From Strongylocentrotus droebachiensis (Eukaryota > Echinodermata > Echinoidea > Camarodonta > Strongylocentrotidae), in NCBI GenBank assembly GCA_035222895.1, contig JAVYIG010000064.1, positions 737,501-801,500 on the forward strand: a DNA stretch of 64,000 bases, written 5' to 3'. Within the stretch, counting starts at the first letter, position 1. Every line of letters begins with the position of its first letter. The position numbers and the translations under genes were made by a program. Below the pieces are notes generated by a model. That model saw nothing but the letters and a program-made list of their open reading frames with translations. It did no database searches and was not told the DNA's origin. Below, piece after piece: positions 12,546-25,662 of the stretch.

Positions 12546-13562
12546 CCTCCGGCCACCAATAATCTTCTTCTACAAGACTTACCATTATGTATCCGATTTT
12601 ATGCAAACATACGACAATTGTTTCTCAATCTTTTGTTTTTTTCCTGCACAGAAACTGGCAATAAAGGTTTGATCACTTTGTGTATCTGTAAATGTCTTCT
12701 ACCCAAGACCCGTAGACAGCAAGAATATTATCCTCGTTGGTTTCTTCTCAATATCGATTTCCTGTTTCTTTTTCTTTCCGAATCATAAGCTCTGTAACCA
12801 TGGCGACATAAACAATGTTGAATATTTCAAGAGCATCTGAAAGCATCTTAATACCATCTCTACTTTGTCTGTGTTTCTTACCTATCCCCGCTCTATATAC
12901 ATTCTTAGAGACTTTTAGTCTTTCGCTTTTTATTGCCCTTAAGTGATATTTTCTAATGTATTATTTAAGAATGAATTCAAATCACGTGATGGATTAAACA
13001 TATACCAGTGGCACCGGCAAACGTGGACTCTGAAATTAATTTGGCGGTTCTGTTTTAGCATTTTCAAACCTCATTCATTTTGTTGGTTACATGGAAATAT
13101 GGTGGAGAATTTCTAACAAAATCTCACAATGCTAAGACAGCTGAAATACATGCATGTATATCCAATATGAATAAAAAACGAACTAAGTTTGGTGACAGCG
13201 AATTATGACCTATACTACACATGGAAACTGACGGCCATCTCCCTAATTTAACTTCATGCCGCTTGTTGTTTGTATTACCAGTGTTACCATGCAGGAGATG
13301 CAGCACATTTGTTATATCGTGTTAGATCTATAGATCACTTTTTAATGACGCACGTCGCAAGGGTTAAATCGAAATTAATATACTATAATAAAATAAGTCT
13401 TTAACATTGATCTGGGGGTGTTGCTAGCACATATTATAAATGGTGATAGCCGACAATACAAAAGTGACACTGTGAAAAAGCGAAAGTGCCTTATGGTCAT
13501 GATGATTATGACTTGGCAGACAACAATAAATTGTTATCGGTATAAATTAGTATGGGAAATAT

Positions 13563-13687
13563 GGGCCCCGTCTTACAAAGAGTTGCAATTGGTCCTCCAA
13601 TCAATCGTAAGTTTGCAAATGTACATAGTTACATAGTTACAATGATATATATCGCAAATAATATCAACTCTTTATAAGACGGGGCCC
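13563..13687. mobile_element. 125-bp miniature inverted-repeat element
   Basis: Terminal inverted repeats of 23 bp, identical at 22 positions, bound this element. The left arm is 13563-13585, starting GGGCCCCGTCTTACAAAGAG; the right arm is 13665-13687, ending AAGACGGGGCCC. The centre is AT-rich. No clear target duplication can be read beside the arms. Its size and ends fit a MITE. Confidence 0.75.
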
Positions 13688-14559
13688 TGAATTTGTTGAA
13701 GTGTTGGCACACACATCATCCTCTCCTCATGCCCCCCCCCCCCCCCCCTCAGCGCCCCTAACCATGATTGCCGAGCTGCTAAGGTAGGCCGGAGGTAGAT
13801 ACTAAAAGCCAAGGTCTCTTCAAATAACATACTCTAGAATGAAGGATACAAAGGATGAGAGATTTGGGGTTAAAGGAGCACTCCCCTTGTAACGGATTTA
13901 AATTACTTTTGAAAAATGAAAACTGGTTATAATTATGATGCAAGCAAGTGTAGAAGCTTACATGTATACAATTGTGGCTCTTTTGTAATGATACTTTCAG
14001 TATTGTTGCTTTAATTACAGGCACTGGATATCAAAGAAATATCATATGTTAATGTTTACTAAGCAATAATAACTTCTGTTATTTCAGCTTTTGTTTTTAA
14101 AGGAGATTTGATTAACTGAAGGTATATTAACTCCTTTTTACACAGGTGCTTCATCATACTTGGAACGGAAAGGTGTTTTGCAGTAACATGACCAAATAAA
14201 CCTGATTTCACAGGGCCTTTCATACTTTTAGTTAAATCAGTACCGTACAATAACTATGACGAAATATCATACACATTTGTAATCGAATAGAATTATGCAA
14301 AATTTCATGATTTTCATATAACAAATATTGAACATAACAAAGAATACATCCGATGAAGGCGTGACATTAAAATTTGTATCAAAATCTTGTCAGAATACTT
14401 AACATGCTCAAGAAGTTGTGTGTGCGTGTGTGTAGTAGGGGGGTGTCAGAAAAACGTAGTTAACAAACCAGACCAAGAGCAAGAAATCTCTTGAAATGAA
14501 AGTTGATACCTTTAAAACCATCTTCCAAAAGATGACATTCACATCGTCATGTAATGCGT

Positions 14560-14780
14560 AACATGTGCGCCCGTTTCTTGGGCGGCCGCGACTTTTCACC
14601 CAGTCAGTAAAAAGGTGCGCTTGGGCGGCGCGGCGGCGAACTTCAGAGGCATAGTTCGACGGCAGTAAGTCTGGCACGCAAGGTCGTCCCCGTGTTTTAT
14701 CCTCGTGATATATTGTCTCTCAGGTGCGTCGAATGGTATGGCGATTGGGGTGGCCATGGGGTACATCAAATCACCCCGTG
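14560..14780. promoter_or_regulatory. CpG-rich island
   Basis: GGCGGCCGCG, GCGGCGCGGCGGCG and several isolated CpGs within about 200 bp of otherwise AT-rich DNA. The 89-codon minus frame over it matches no family I know. It may be a regulatory element or a remnant of a GC-rich insertion. Confidence 0.3.
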
Positions 14781-15179
14781 TGTGTCCGTCCAGGGTTTTG
14801 TTGAAAGCCTAACTCACCTGGGGTGGTGTTTGATTGTTATTTCGTCCTTTTTTCCTTGTCATCGCCTTCTCTTTATTGATCCATCTCCATCGCAAAGTCA
14901 TTTTTTACTGACATGCTGACGTAGGGGGAAGGATAAAAGTCGTTAATATTACAATCGTGTAATAAGATGTTTCCCAGAGACTAAACGAAAATTGAATAAA
15001 AGAAAAAACACATATCCCTGGCTCACTAAAGTTATTTTTGTCTCAATTATAAAGAAAAATAAGTTGTACATAATATGTAGCCTCCGGCCCTCCGTCACCC
15101 AACTAAAGAGTATAAATCCGAATATAGGAATAAATTAACATCAATAATTATAGTAGATTGTATTATATAAGAGAATTTG

Positions 15180-16130
15180 ACAAAGCTGGAAAGAAACCCT
15201 AAGGAAAAAAACAAAAACATCTAAATGTAATGTTAACAATGAGAGACAAGCAATTCCCGACTCAAAAAATATATAGCTATTTGTTTCAATAAGTGCTTTG
15301 TAAATGTGGGTCCTAATCAGGAATACAAAATAAATTCTAATCATATTACAGATAAATATGTAGAATATCTCGAAAATGAATGTGATAAACCCGTTTTCTT
15401 CATGCCTACTCATTTTATTGAAGCTTTGAATAGTGTTAAGTCCTTGAAGATACAAATCACTTATTCCAGCAGTCATGATGACATGAGTACTGATTTTTTT
15501 TAAACAAATTGCAGGAAATATATAATAATGCCATTTACATATTTTTAACTTATAACTTTTTTCCAAATGCATTCATAATAGCAAGAATTATTCCAATCTA
15601 CAAAAAAAGAAGATCCGTCGCCAGTTTTAAATTACAGACCTGACTGTGCATGGGACCTTTTAACAAAAAATATCTTCTCTACCTAGATCAATATAGGTTG
15701 AGAAATTCCAATGCAACTGAATAAGAATTAGTGCAAGTATTTGGTAGATTGTCAAATGCCAATAGCTGATTGTAATCATGTTATCGGTGTCACGGTATTC
15801 ATGGTTTCGAGCAAGGAATTTGGAACTCTTGACCATACTAGATTTATAATTGAGGGGGCGTTGCAATACTGTTGTTTAAAAACTATTTAGTGAATAGAAA
15901 ACAATTTGTATATTAGGATTCATCTGAATCACACTTACTTTCTATAAAATGCGGGGTATATACCGCAAGGTTGAATCCTTGCCTTTGTTATATTTATATA
16001 AGTGATATTTGTTATTCATCAAATGCATAACAATATACATTATTTGCCTTGTAAGCAATGACCTTAAGCAAGACATCCATTAAAGAGTTGCCTCTTTATA
16101 TTTGGATATGTTCCTTGAAATGCACTCCCG
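15180..16130 (+). mobile_element. Decayed non-LTR retrotransposon (LINE) reverse transcriptase fragment
   Basis: Reading the plus strand across several frameshifts and stops recovers, in order, motifs of a LINE ORF2 reverse transcriptase. These are FNKCFVNVGPN (from 15285), a conserved lead-in ending SSHDDMSTDFF (to 15503), KQIAGN just after a poly-T frameshift, IPIYKK (about 15589), CNHVIGV (about 15772), LDHT, NRKQFVY (about 15891), LSIKCG (about 15940) and PQG followed by a stop (about 15963). The FADD-type catalytic motif region (about 16040) is no longer readable. The order and wording match the CR1/Jockey/L2 group of LINEs, but I cannot assign a clade. Endonuclease and 3' tail are not seen. 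It is dead on arrival or long inactive, 5'-truncated, and about 11 kb downstream of the Hox stop codon. Confidence 0.85.
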
Positions 16131-16376
16131 GTAACAGTTGTCGATGTGACAGCAGATTTAGTTCACTTGGTGGGTTTGGTACCGTCACCCATCCGTCCGG
16201 CGTACCTGGTGCCCTTGACAGTCGCCGTAACGAGTGTATATTATGTAACCATACCAGACTTGGATGTGAGCTATTTATGGGTCATTCCATCAACCTGCAT
16301 CATTTTGTGATTATTAAGATGCTTTAATAACTTATAACTTTTCTGTTTTGTAAGAATTGTTCTGTATAATGATGAC
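16131..16376 (+). other. Complex sequence 3' of the LINE fragment, unassigned
   Basis: Composition changes sharply here to GC-richer DNA (about 16125-16260) that does not continue the reverse transcriptase. An open frame reads through with several Cys codons but matches nothing I recognise. It may be another decayed element or unrelated flanking DNA. Confidence 0.3.
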
Positions 16377-16414
16377 GTGCATATATATATATTCACAGAT
16401 TTACTAGTACTACT

Positions 16415-16627
16415 AGTATTAGTGGTAGTGGTAGTAGTAGTATCATTAGAAGTAGAAGCAGCAGTAGTAATACATGTATATAGTAGTAGTTGTAGCAGTA
16501 GATGTAGCAGTAGTAGTAGAAGTAGTAGTAGTAATAATAGTGGTAGAAGTAGTAGTTGTTGTTGTCGTTGCTGTTGTTAATGTTGTTAATGTTGGTGATG
16601 ATGATTATGATGATGATGATGATGATG
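16415..16627. repeat. Degenerate GTA/GAT triplet-repeat region
   Basis: Interrupted GTA/TAG triplets pass through GTT triplets to a GAT run (about 16594-16627). Open frames (poly-Val, poly-Asp) reflect the triplets. Confidence 0.9.
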
Positions 16628-16899
16628 AATTAGATCAAGGTTCGACAATCAACGACAAGAAAAATCCTTCAGAATATTTGGTACATGTATTCCCGATGCG
16701 TAATGATAAACCGGCACCCTATATCAATCCGCCGAATATGTTGATACATGTAGTACAAATCGGGAAAGTAATCGTGTCTCCAGTGAGATCAAAGCCAAAG
16801 TTGGAAGATAATCAAATCACAAATGAACGCACAAATTGTGTATTATATTTATTTGTAATAACATCACGGATCAACGAAAACGGAACTCGATATTAATTA

Positions 16900-19009
16900 T
16901 TACGCCCTCAGCGCCAAAAAAGAGCTAAAATGCTCACCAAAAAGTGCACGCAGCATTCATTACTCTTCGGATGAAATGCGATTGGGCATCGCGTGACAGA
17001 AATAGTGCGTCGCGCACTTTTTGATCACGCGTGATCTTTTCGTGATCTTTTCAAAAGATGAATTCGCAATATCTTATGCTTTTTATTTTTTTAATCTTCC
17101 TCTCTCCTCTGATCTACTGATGAATATGATTGTTTTCATGTGGATGGCCACGACTGACTAGGATCAGACAAATGGGTTTCGTGAGGTTTACGGACCCTAC
17201 CGGGTGGTTATTCTGCATGTATTGAGTGTTTGAATGAGTACATTCATGTACGGTTTACACGACGCACTGGAGCCTTGCTCCTTTTTCAAAGAACCTGCCC
17301 CACGTGTTTCAAATGCATAAAGGGCTTGGTATCTATTTCACACGGAGTGACCCACTAAAACAGGCATAAAATGCTTGCCGGTAACCAGTATTTGGACATT
17401 AAGACCTTCGTTGGTTACACATAATGGTACACGAGGAACTAGACAAAATCATAGATCACCAACAAACAGGGTTGGTTTGGAACCCAGTATTTTCCTTTTA
17501 ACGCTGTTTCTATTTTTAGAAGCGTAACAAAGCAATTTGGTAAGAAGATCGCATGCATGACAGTATAAATGCTCTCATTTAATTTCCACCACTTTTTTGC
17601 TGGTAAGAAAGCTAATCAGTACATCAACAGACGAAGAGCTTAGTCACGTACCAATAGTAAGCTTAATGAACCCAAAACGTGAAGGTCCAGGGTTCGAAGT
17701 CCATAAAGCGCGCTGGCCACACCCAGGACTTTGGGCCACACTTAAACCGCTTGTTGTCTCAGGGAGATGTGAATTTACTTTTTGTGGTGTTCCAGCTCTC
17801 TGGCCTACCTTATATAAATTGGTCCAGGGTTTAATCCTATAAATCGCGTCTTTCGAGGGGGGGGGGGGGTATGTTAGGATGCTTTCCCTTGACGGTTGTC
17901 ATTAGATCTCATAATTTGATTCACGCCTACCAAGCCAAATTACATTTACACACATGAACATACGTTCAGCAACCTCAAAACTATTATAGGCCTTAGACAA
18001 ATAAAGCCGCGAAATTTCGTTTCAACATTTCAATCCCATTCTTCTCAAAGCGTAGGGCTGCTATGTTGTCAGTCATATGAAGGATATATAATGATTACGT
18101 TTTTTTTAATCTGATCATTTGAGTTGATTTATCAGTAGCATTGAAGAAGAACAAAATTGGCAATAGACCAAAATCTCGCTCATTTTCTCTGTTCGAATAA
18201 TTGCTCCATGATAATAGCTACTCTCTGAACCGGTAAAAACCCTCAAGCACATTTCAATGTCAAGGCTTTCATGATGGCAATGTTTGTATTAATACTATGC
18301 TAACAAAACATTAAAGTTCGACTCAGGTCAATCAGTAATATAATCTACTCACGAAATGCTGTGCATAAAGATGAAATCATTCAAGCATCCTTTTTTGTTG
18401 AAGTGTTATTATCATCATTTTCCATAGTCAAAAGTGATGATCCTCAACCTTTAATACTGGAAACTATACATTTTTTGCAACATGTAACCTGAGCAAATTA
18501 TTTTCTTTCGCGGATAGAAACATTAACGAACTGCAAACATCCAAAGTCTCGAAGTAGTCGCGAATCTCGGCGTCTCGCAAAATTAGCCCATCTCAGACTA
18601 CATGCAACCTTCTTTAGCTTATCATTTGAGAATATAAAAAATATATTATATTTCGGAGAAAATAATTGAAGAGAAAAAAGGATTTGGTAATTTACTACTT
18701 ACTACGGTACTTTTTCCCCAACATTTTGAATTATAAACATGATTAAGGGCTGAAAGAAACTTCAGTGACAACTTACTACAAAAACCGCGAAGAGTTCTGT
18801 TTGACCGTGGGGTTTGACAGTCTGCACGTGCGTGGGAGTAGGTGGTGGCAAAGGAACAAACAAATAAGAAAAGATAAAGGTCCTACGCATGTATATCGGC
18901 ATCCCAGCAAAGACATATTTCACAGCATAATCGGGATTTTGATGCTTTGATCAGTCGTCGAGGCGCCAAAAAACTATGTGTGCAAAAGTCTTGTCCCTAT
19001 CTGTGGTCA
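16900..19009. other. Gene-free stretch
   Basis: Mostly AT-rich. A CpG-richer patch at about 16890-17050 contains AAAAAGTGCACGC and its near-inverse GCGCACTTTTTG, plus GATCACGCGTGATC. A region at 17640-17830 has a B-box-like GGTTCGAAGTCC but no convincing SINE structure. A poly-G run lies at 17859-17868. Confidence 0.4.
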
Positions 19010-19162
19010 GATAGACAGAGAGAGACAGACAGTGATAGAGAGAGAGAGAGAGAGAGAGGTGGTTAAGAGGGAGGGAGAGGTAGAGATAGAGCTGAGAAAG
19101 GATGATAAAACTTACTATAATATGTTTTGAATTCTTAATATGCATACATATTTTGTTCACAG

Positions 19163-19204
<42 letters not shown>

Positions 19205-19215
19205 AAAGAGAGAGA
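19010..19215. repeat. GA-rich tracts
   Basis: Two GA runs (about 19036-19058 and 19164-19200) with purine-rich flanks. Confidence 0.92.
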
Positions 19216-19479
19216 TGAAAATATAGTTATCATTATGATTACTTTACCTCTTATTAATAACCGAACGCATAATTGTTATGCATACATGCAATACTGATTC
19301 ATGTACGATTAGGTCGCTTGATGAATTATTGTGTCCCTTTGGTTCATTAATTTATCATAAACCACAGATCGAGTTTCATTGTAAACATATTTTGTAAATA
19401 TTTCCATCCATAAAATGCGTTATTCTACTACGAATGTGATAGTTATACCCCTTGCAGTATTTCTCTATGCATTCATGCC

Positions 19480-19734
19480 AGAGTCCTTTTCAGAGCAACT
19501 ACACGCCTGTTGGTTTTGCATTGTGACGTATAGGACACTGGCGGATACCTATGAAAGCTTGGCGGGTTGTGTGTGTATATAGAAAGCTTTTTTTTCGGTC
19601 GGATGACCGTACGTTCAGTGGCTCGACGCGAGGGTGAGCCCGCGAAAGGTTCGGTTCGGTGGGTTGCACTACCTCCAGGCTCGGAAGGGCCCAACGGGCA
19701 GAAGGATTGGCAACATTGTGAATACCAAGTAGGG

Positions 19735-19735
<1 letters not shown>
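19480..19735. promoter_or_regulatory. GC/CpG-richer island
   Basis: Complex sequence rich in CpG between about 19595 and 19710 (GGCTCGACGCGAGG, GGTTCGGTTCGG). It overlaps unassigned open frames on both strands and is followed by a (CT)n run. No family match. Regulatory status is inferred only from composition. Confidence 0.25.
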
Positions 19736-19737
<2 letters not shown>

Positions 19738-19771
<34 letters not shown>

Positions 19772-20163
19772 ATGTGACTCCTCCTCCCCCGTCTCTTTTT
19801 TAAATATTTTTATAAGTTTCTAAATTTTCTCGGTCACTCCTTGTCTCACCCCGCTCTCTTTATGTATATTTCTTCTTTCTTTAGCTTCTTTCGATCCATG
19901 TTCCTCTTCACATTTATTATCCTTTGCCCTCTCTAAATCTACCTTACTCTCACCCATTTTTCATTTTCAATTTCTTCTCCCCCCCCCCCTCTCTCTCCTA
20001 TATTGTCTATCTCTTTCGCTTCCTTTCTCTTTCTCTTCATATTTGTTCCTGCCTCTCTCGTCCGTTTCTATATCTTTCTCTGCAGGATATATGTCCGAAT
20101 TATATTCGAATATCTCTCCCTGTCCCTTTCTGTCAGTCTCTATATCTCCTGCATGTCTTTCCT

Positions 20164-20216
<53 letters not shown>

Positions 20217-20270
20217 GATCTATCTCTCTTTCTTTCTCCCGTGTAATGTTGATTTTTCTATCTCTTTCTC
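19738..20270. repeat. CT-rich region with (CT)n cores
   Basis: (CT)n at 19739-19767 and at about 20166-20213, with pyrimidine-rich sequence and a poly-C run (about 19980-19989) between. Ser/Leu-rich frames here are repeat translations. Confidence 0.93.
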
Positions 20271-20489
20271 TTTCTGCTCGCAGACGTTGAACTTTACAGC
20301 AATACAATAACACAACAACATGCATGGAACTCTTTTAAAGGGATGAAACGCGAATTTTTGTTCTGCTTTGATAACTCTGTTGATTGCCGTGATAAATGGA
20401 TGCACACAGCTGGACATTGACTTTTTAAAGGCAATGCCGGTTGTAAAATAAATATTGATTTTCGTGATTGTAATATTCGTGATAACAGA

Positions 20490-20790
20490 CTATTCATGGG
20501 TAGGAGATCGAGGGTGGTGGTGGGGTTGGGGTGGGGCCAGGTGCCACAGCCCAAAGAATGTTGCAACTAGAATTATTTGGGGCAACAGTCGCTTCATATT
20601 TGGGAAGCGAGACAGGCTCTTTGTACATTATGCCATGTATTATCTTGAACAGCAACTTATCAATATAATGAAAACTATATCTTGCGCTATACAAGTGGAT
20701 GTGCCCCTAAAAATGTGTCACTCTTTTCGTTTGCTTTGCTCGCTCACAAAATTTGAGACGCTGGAACTTGATGTTTGAGTAAAATAAGCC
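20490..20790. repeat. Possible interspersed repeat fragment
   Basis: A GGT/GGG-rich start is followed by complex sequence containing TTTGCTTTGCTCGCTCAC, a phrase type common in dispersed repeats of marine genomes. No ends or target duplication could be found, so this is tentative. Confidence 0.25.
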
Positions 20791-21619
20791 AATTTCCTCA
20801 GCAAAAAATCCCCGTGGCCTTATTTACTTCGCAGCTTTTGCAATACATGACCCTTATTTGGATTACAAAACATAAAGTGAGTGACAATTAAATGTGACTG
20901 CACTTTGTATCGCAATTTGTGCATGGCAAAATGCATTCACTAATCACTATGTACGTGCTTTTGTATCAATGCTCGAATTAAATTATTATTTATATTCATA
21001 AACATGACGGACATACAAAATTGTTTCTGTACTCTTTTTTTGTAATTCTCCTAAACATTTAATGTAAATAAGCTTTCATATTGTTACTCCAATTTTAATG
21101 TTCTCTAGAATTTTCAATACAATCGATTGCAAAATAGACAGGTTTGATTTGACAAAAATAACAGATGCCTTTAAAATCATATTATAGAAGAAAGGCATTG
21201 TTATTATCATGCCTAACGCACAAACTGTATACGGAAGCTATTCTCTGGAGAATCAGGATATGCATGCAGTACAATTTACCGAATATGGTTTTCATGGAAT
21301 GCAACTCATTTCTGAAATATGCGTCTGATTATTCTCATACAAAACAAAAATCCAAGAAATGTGTATATTTTCATTGGGTCTAAATATCGGACCAAAATAG
21401 AGTAATTGAAGTAGTCGTCACATTGAAATGATCATTTGCTACGACGAATCCTTTACTCAACGACGAAAAAGATAAGCCTCTGCATTTATAAATACTGTAT
21501 GTCTCGTGTAGTTTGTCTTCTAAAAAGAAATATCATTTGCATGTAAGCGAATTTATAAACACACTATGCCGAAACTTATAGTTCATATATACACCGTCTT
21601 CTCTTTACCCTTTATCTGC

Positions 21620-21949
21620 CCCCCCCCCTCTCTCTCTCTCTCCCTCTCTCTCTCCCCTCTCTCTTTCTCTATCCCCTCTCTCTCTTTCTCAATCTCTTTC
21701 TCTCTATTTCCCTGTCCGTCTCTGTGCGTCTCTCTCTCTCTCACCGCCCTGCAATTAAGTTTACTTCTCTTTTTCGTTTAATCTATTCACATCCTCGTCT
21801 TCCCCTCTGTATTATGTTTCTTTCTCTTTTCTCTCAGTAACACGTTTCAATCTCTCTCTCTCTCTCTCTCTCTCGCTCCCTCCCTCCCTCCCCCTCTTGC
21901 CCATGATGTTTTATTTTGTCATGTCATCATATCTGTACTTCATTCCAGT

Positions 21950-21987
<38 letters not shown>

Positions 21988-22015
21988 CCTATCTCCCTCC
22001 CCTTCTCTGTCTATC
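21620..22015. repeat. Poly-C/(CT)n clusters
   Basis: Three pyrimidine clusters (about 21620-21740, 21851-21898 and 21950-22030), two of them starting with poly-C that turns into CT. Confidence 0.93.
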
Positions 22016-22389
22016 TCTCTCCCTCTCCTATTATGTTTCAACGCTCTCTTTCATTTCCTTCACATACCACGCACGTCTTCCCCTTAACCTCTGTGTCTCC
22101 TTTATAACCGAGCAGAGATATTCACTTTATTCATCCATGCGTCTTCATCATCTTTCATTTTCATCTCTTCGGGTCTAAACCCCAACCTCAACATGACTAG
22201 ACAATAAATGTTGATATCATGCTTTTGTCTCTCCGTTGTTTCTAAATTTCTGAATGGGATAATGTACCCCTCCCCCTTCTCCATTTAGATTTCCTTTTTT
22301 ATTCGGAAATTCTAAAAGCAGACTCAAGCATGTTTACGCATCAAGCGCGGCCTGCACCCTCCAAACGAATTTCCAATAATTATATGTAT

Positions 22390-22610
22390 ATTTCCCCCTC
22401 TCTGTCTCTCTGACTCTCTCCCTCTATCTCTACCTCTTCCATACTAATATACCTTTCAGCTTTCTCGTCTGCTCTAGACGGATGCCTGTACTGTGACTCT
22501 ATCTCTCTCTCTCTCTCCCTTTCTCTGTAACCCTCTCTACCAGCATCTCCCTATCTCGTCCCATCCAATAACTCTCTCTCTCCCTTTCTCTCTTCCCCTC
22601 ACGCTTCCTA
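22390..22610. repeat. CT-rich region
   Basis: Interrupted CT dinucleotides and pyrimidine-rich sequence. No gene. Confidence 0.9.
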
Positions 22611-22759
22611 TTTCATTGAGAATCCCGGTGGCGCCAGTTAAAATTGCTTGATAAGTGGTATATTGCACTGTGTGGCGTACACGGGCTTGACCCCGCTTCC
22701 ACCAATCCGAACGAAGAGCGCGCACTGCCTGCATTAACAAACCCCCCACACTCTCACAC

Positions 22760-25121
22760 ACACAATGAACGCGCACGGAAACCAACAAGAACCCACAGTC
22801 ATCCCCACAAATTATATATTCAACGTTTTTGAGGGAGGAACTCAAGATTTTTTAGTCTAACGAGTTTCTTTCAGTTAATGTTGTAAATTGAGAGATAGAT
22901 GGCAAGGAGCACTGTCTTTGTTTTCAATTAAGGTTTTTTATTACCTACACACGGAGCGCTTTCTCATTCTTGGCGTTAAATAATCATGCATTTTCTACCG
23001 GCTGCCTGATTAGGGATGTTAAACTGTCACGTTCGTTCTGCATCCTTTATACAATCCTCTTCTATATATATGTAAGCTTATCTCAAATTATTCATTTCTG
23101 TAATCCATTAAGAAAGTAAAAAGCACTTGCAAGCCACGAAACTTTGCACAAAAGAAGTTACTTTTGACAAAAAACATCTTTGTATTTTTTTCGTTTGTTA
23201 TAATTTTGAAGAGGCTTTGTCTCTTTTTTTGTACACGTCTGACAAGCTTATTTTTCAATTATCACTATATGGAGAGATCGCGTGATGCTAAAAGTCTTTG
23301 TATATCTTATTTTAGTTATTCAAATTACGTCTTGAATACCAATGGAATCCTTATGAAAAGCGCTAGATCAGATGTATATTGTTCATTTAAAAATTCCTCT
23401 TCCAGTCAAATCTGTGTGCGTATGTTTTTACACGCTGTGTTTAATTTCACACCCATTTTTGCTTTTTTTTTCAATTTTCAAATCACCAATGTGCAAACAA
23501 TTATTACGATCAAGTACAATTAACTTAAAATGATTACTGACGTTTGATATGAATTCAAATTTTCTTTCAGCTATGATCTTATTTCTCAAGGGGTTTAATA
23601 TTGATTTGAAGAAAAACAAATGTTGGATGTTAATTTAGATCTGGTGCATACATAGATTTGCAAAATGATTAAAATCAATATATGAGTACTATAATCAGCA
23701 AAGTAGGTATTCATGAATGTGATCTTTCTCACAGCGAGATAAAGGTAGATCCTTAGTGTATTAAAGATGGATGCTATTTGCATGATATAACAAGCCTACA
23801 ATCTAGGACTGTATATTAATACGTTTCTTTGGACAAGAAAGCGATCGTGGACAGCTGTAGTTTGTTTTTCTCAACATAAACATTCATGGTTATATTTCTA
23901 TTTTCTTTAAAATATGCACAATATAAACTTTCAAACGAACAAAGAATAAAGGAAAAATGAGTAGACATACAAAATAGGGTTACCCTCCAAGTTCATATGG
24001 ACGTGTTTATTTGCTTGGTCTTTGGTTAAACAGTTCTATAGATTCGGTGACAAAATGAAAAGTCATTCGACTAGTCTGTGACGGACACCTATTGTGTAGT
24101 ACTACTAAGGTCATCACCACTGCCTTTAGGCAGATTAGTCGGTTCTATCAGAATATTTGTGGGATTATCTGTCTCAAAAATCACAAAAACGACCCTTTAA
24201 AAAAAAACACGATACAGTTAAACAAGGAACTACTATTTACACACATCTATATATATTTTTTTTCAAACAGGGAAACATTTAAGAAATGATAATGGCACAT
24301 CGTGTACTTTCGTTTTCTTGTTAACAGTTATTTTGTTTAAAATCAATGCAATGTTGTGTTAAGAACTATCCTTAGCAAATCGTTCTTTTCTTAACCATAC
24401 CACAACAAAATGTTTCCTGTTGTCGTAATATTTGTGTACATCCATTTCATTACAATATGCGTGCAGCAATTTCATATCATTCGTCAAAAAATGCGTCTAT
24501 AAACGCTTTGAAAAACTGGCAAATTTAAATTAGTTTTCTTATTTGTACATACAGATATAAATCTAATCGTGACAAGTTTGGCAATTCGTCTAAATATCTG
24601 GTGAACTTCAATGAAAAAACAAAAAAACAATAGAGATTTAAGAATGAGGTATATTCAGTTTCCATGACATCATTGAGAAAAATACACACTATTAATAATT
24701 ACTGACTTTGTTAAAAATCACAATCAAGGATATTAAAATACAACATCATCACATCCTTGACACACTCATAGAGAAAAATAGTTTTAAAAAGAATCAATTA
24801 TCCACAGTGGCTAGTGAATATAATTGACCCATGGGTTGAAATATTTCGTATTATATTACCTCCTTTCCATTTTCCTTCAAAAGAATAATTGCGAGTAGAA
24901 TATTGACAATTCAAAAAATACACATTAATTCCAAAAGGATAAACTGCTATAAGAGAAAGTATTGGATATAACACGGTATTGCAAATATCTATATCAAATG
25001 AATACTTGAAAATAACTTAATATATTCATTCATTTCATATTACGTCATATAGGAGAGTAAATTCGCAATTTGTTTTAAATACCAGACTGATCCAAGCACG
25101 GAGTTAAGACTTCAAATTCAC
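22760..25121. other. AT-rich gene-free stretch
   Basis: Short random-looking frames only. No repeat with defined ends was recognised. Confidence 0.5.
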
Positions 25122-25662
25122 TTAAAGGTACTATGTCCCATTTGCAGGCCAAAAAATGAAAAAGTTAAATTCCAACTGCATTTGAAAGATAATACTAATT
25201 TAGAACTTCCCTAAAAAAGGTGGGGCTCGAAAATGTCTTCAAGTGGGAAAATAACCGTCTATTAGTTGTCAAATCGACTTTAGGGCTATAGAGCCCAAAA
25301 GTAATAGTCTTGATTTTCAGACAATTGTACCGAATGGTCATACGTTTTATGCTGCGCAAAGATTCAATCAGTTTAATCTTGGCCATCACAAGAAGTGGGT
25401 TATTGATGTAGACAAATGCTCATGTACCCTTTACAACTCTTTTCATGCATGTTATTACCAAAGAAGAAAAAAAGGCCAGTCAGTCACTCAATAGTGTCTG
25501 ACAGTGAAGTCTAGCAAGTAAACGGGTTTCCTTGCATAATTTGAATATGAGGACACTGCTAACGTTTAAATTTCACAGATAGGACATACATGACATATTC
25601 ATAATTCCTGCAAAGTTCTACAGTATTTGAGGTTGGCTGCAAAAGGGACATAGTACCTTTAA
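25122..25662. mobile_element. Non-autonomous TTAA-flanked inverted-repeat DNA transposon (MITE)
   Basis: TTAA lies at both outer ends (25122-25125 and 25659-25662). Just inside are terminal inverted repeats of about 26 bp (25126-25152 and 25633-25658) sharing AGGTACTATGTCCC and then TTTGCAG, with one substitution and one indel. Total length is 541 bp. TTAA duplication is typical of piggyBac-type elements, but no transposase domain is visible inside. The longest internal frame (25195-25389, minus, 64 codons) matches no family I know. Assignment to piggyBac is inference; the inverted-repeat structure is seen directly. Confidence 0.82.

Noticed and set aside
12022..12788. Several open frames over 100 codons on both strands
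   Set aside because: They cover (CT)n and pyrimidine-rich sequence and encode Ser/Leu or Arg/Glu repeats; no family resemblance.
13779..14250. Two minus frames of 81 and 63 codons with a TTAAAGGAG edge, possible MITE
   Set aside because: No matching inverted right edge was found.
17640..17830. tRNA or tRNA-derived SINE suggested by GGTTCGAAGTCC
   Set aside because: The B-box-like string has one extra base, no convincing A box at the right distance and no cloverleaf could be drawn.
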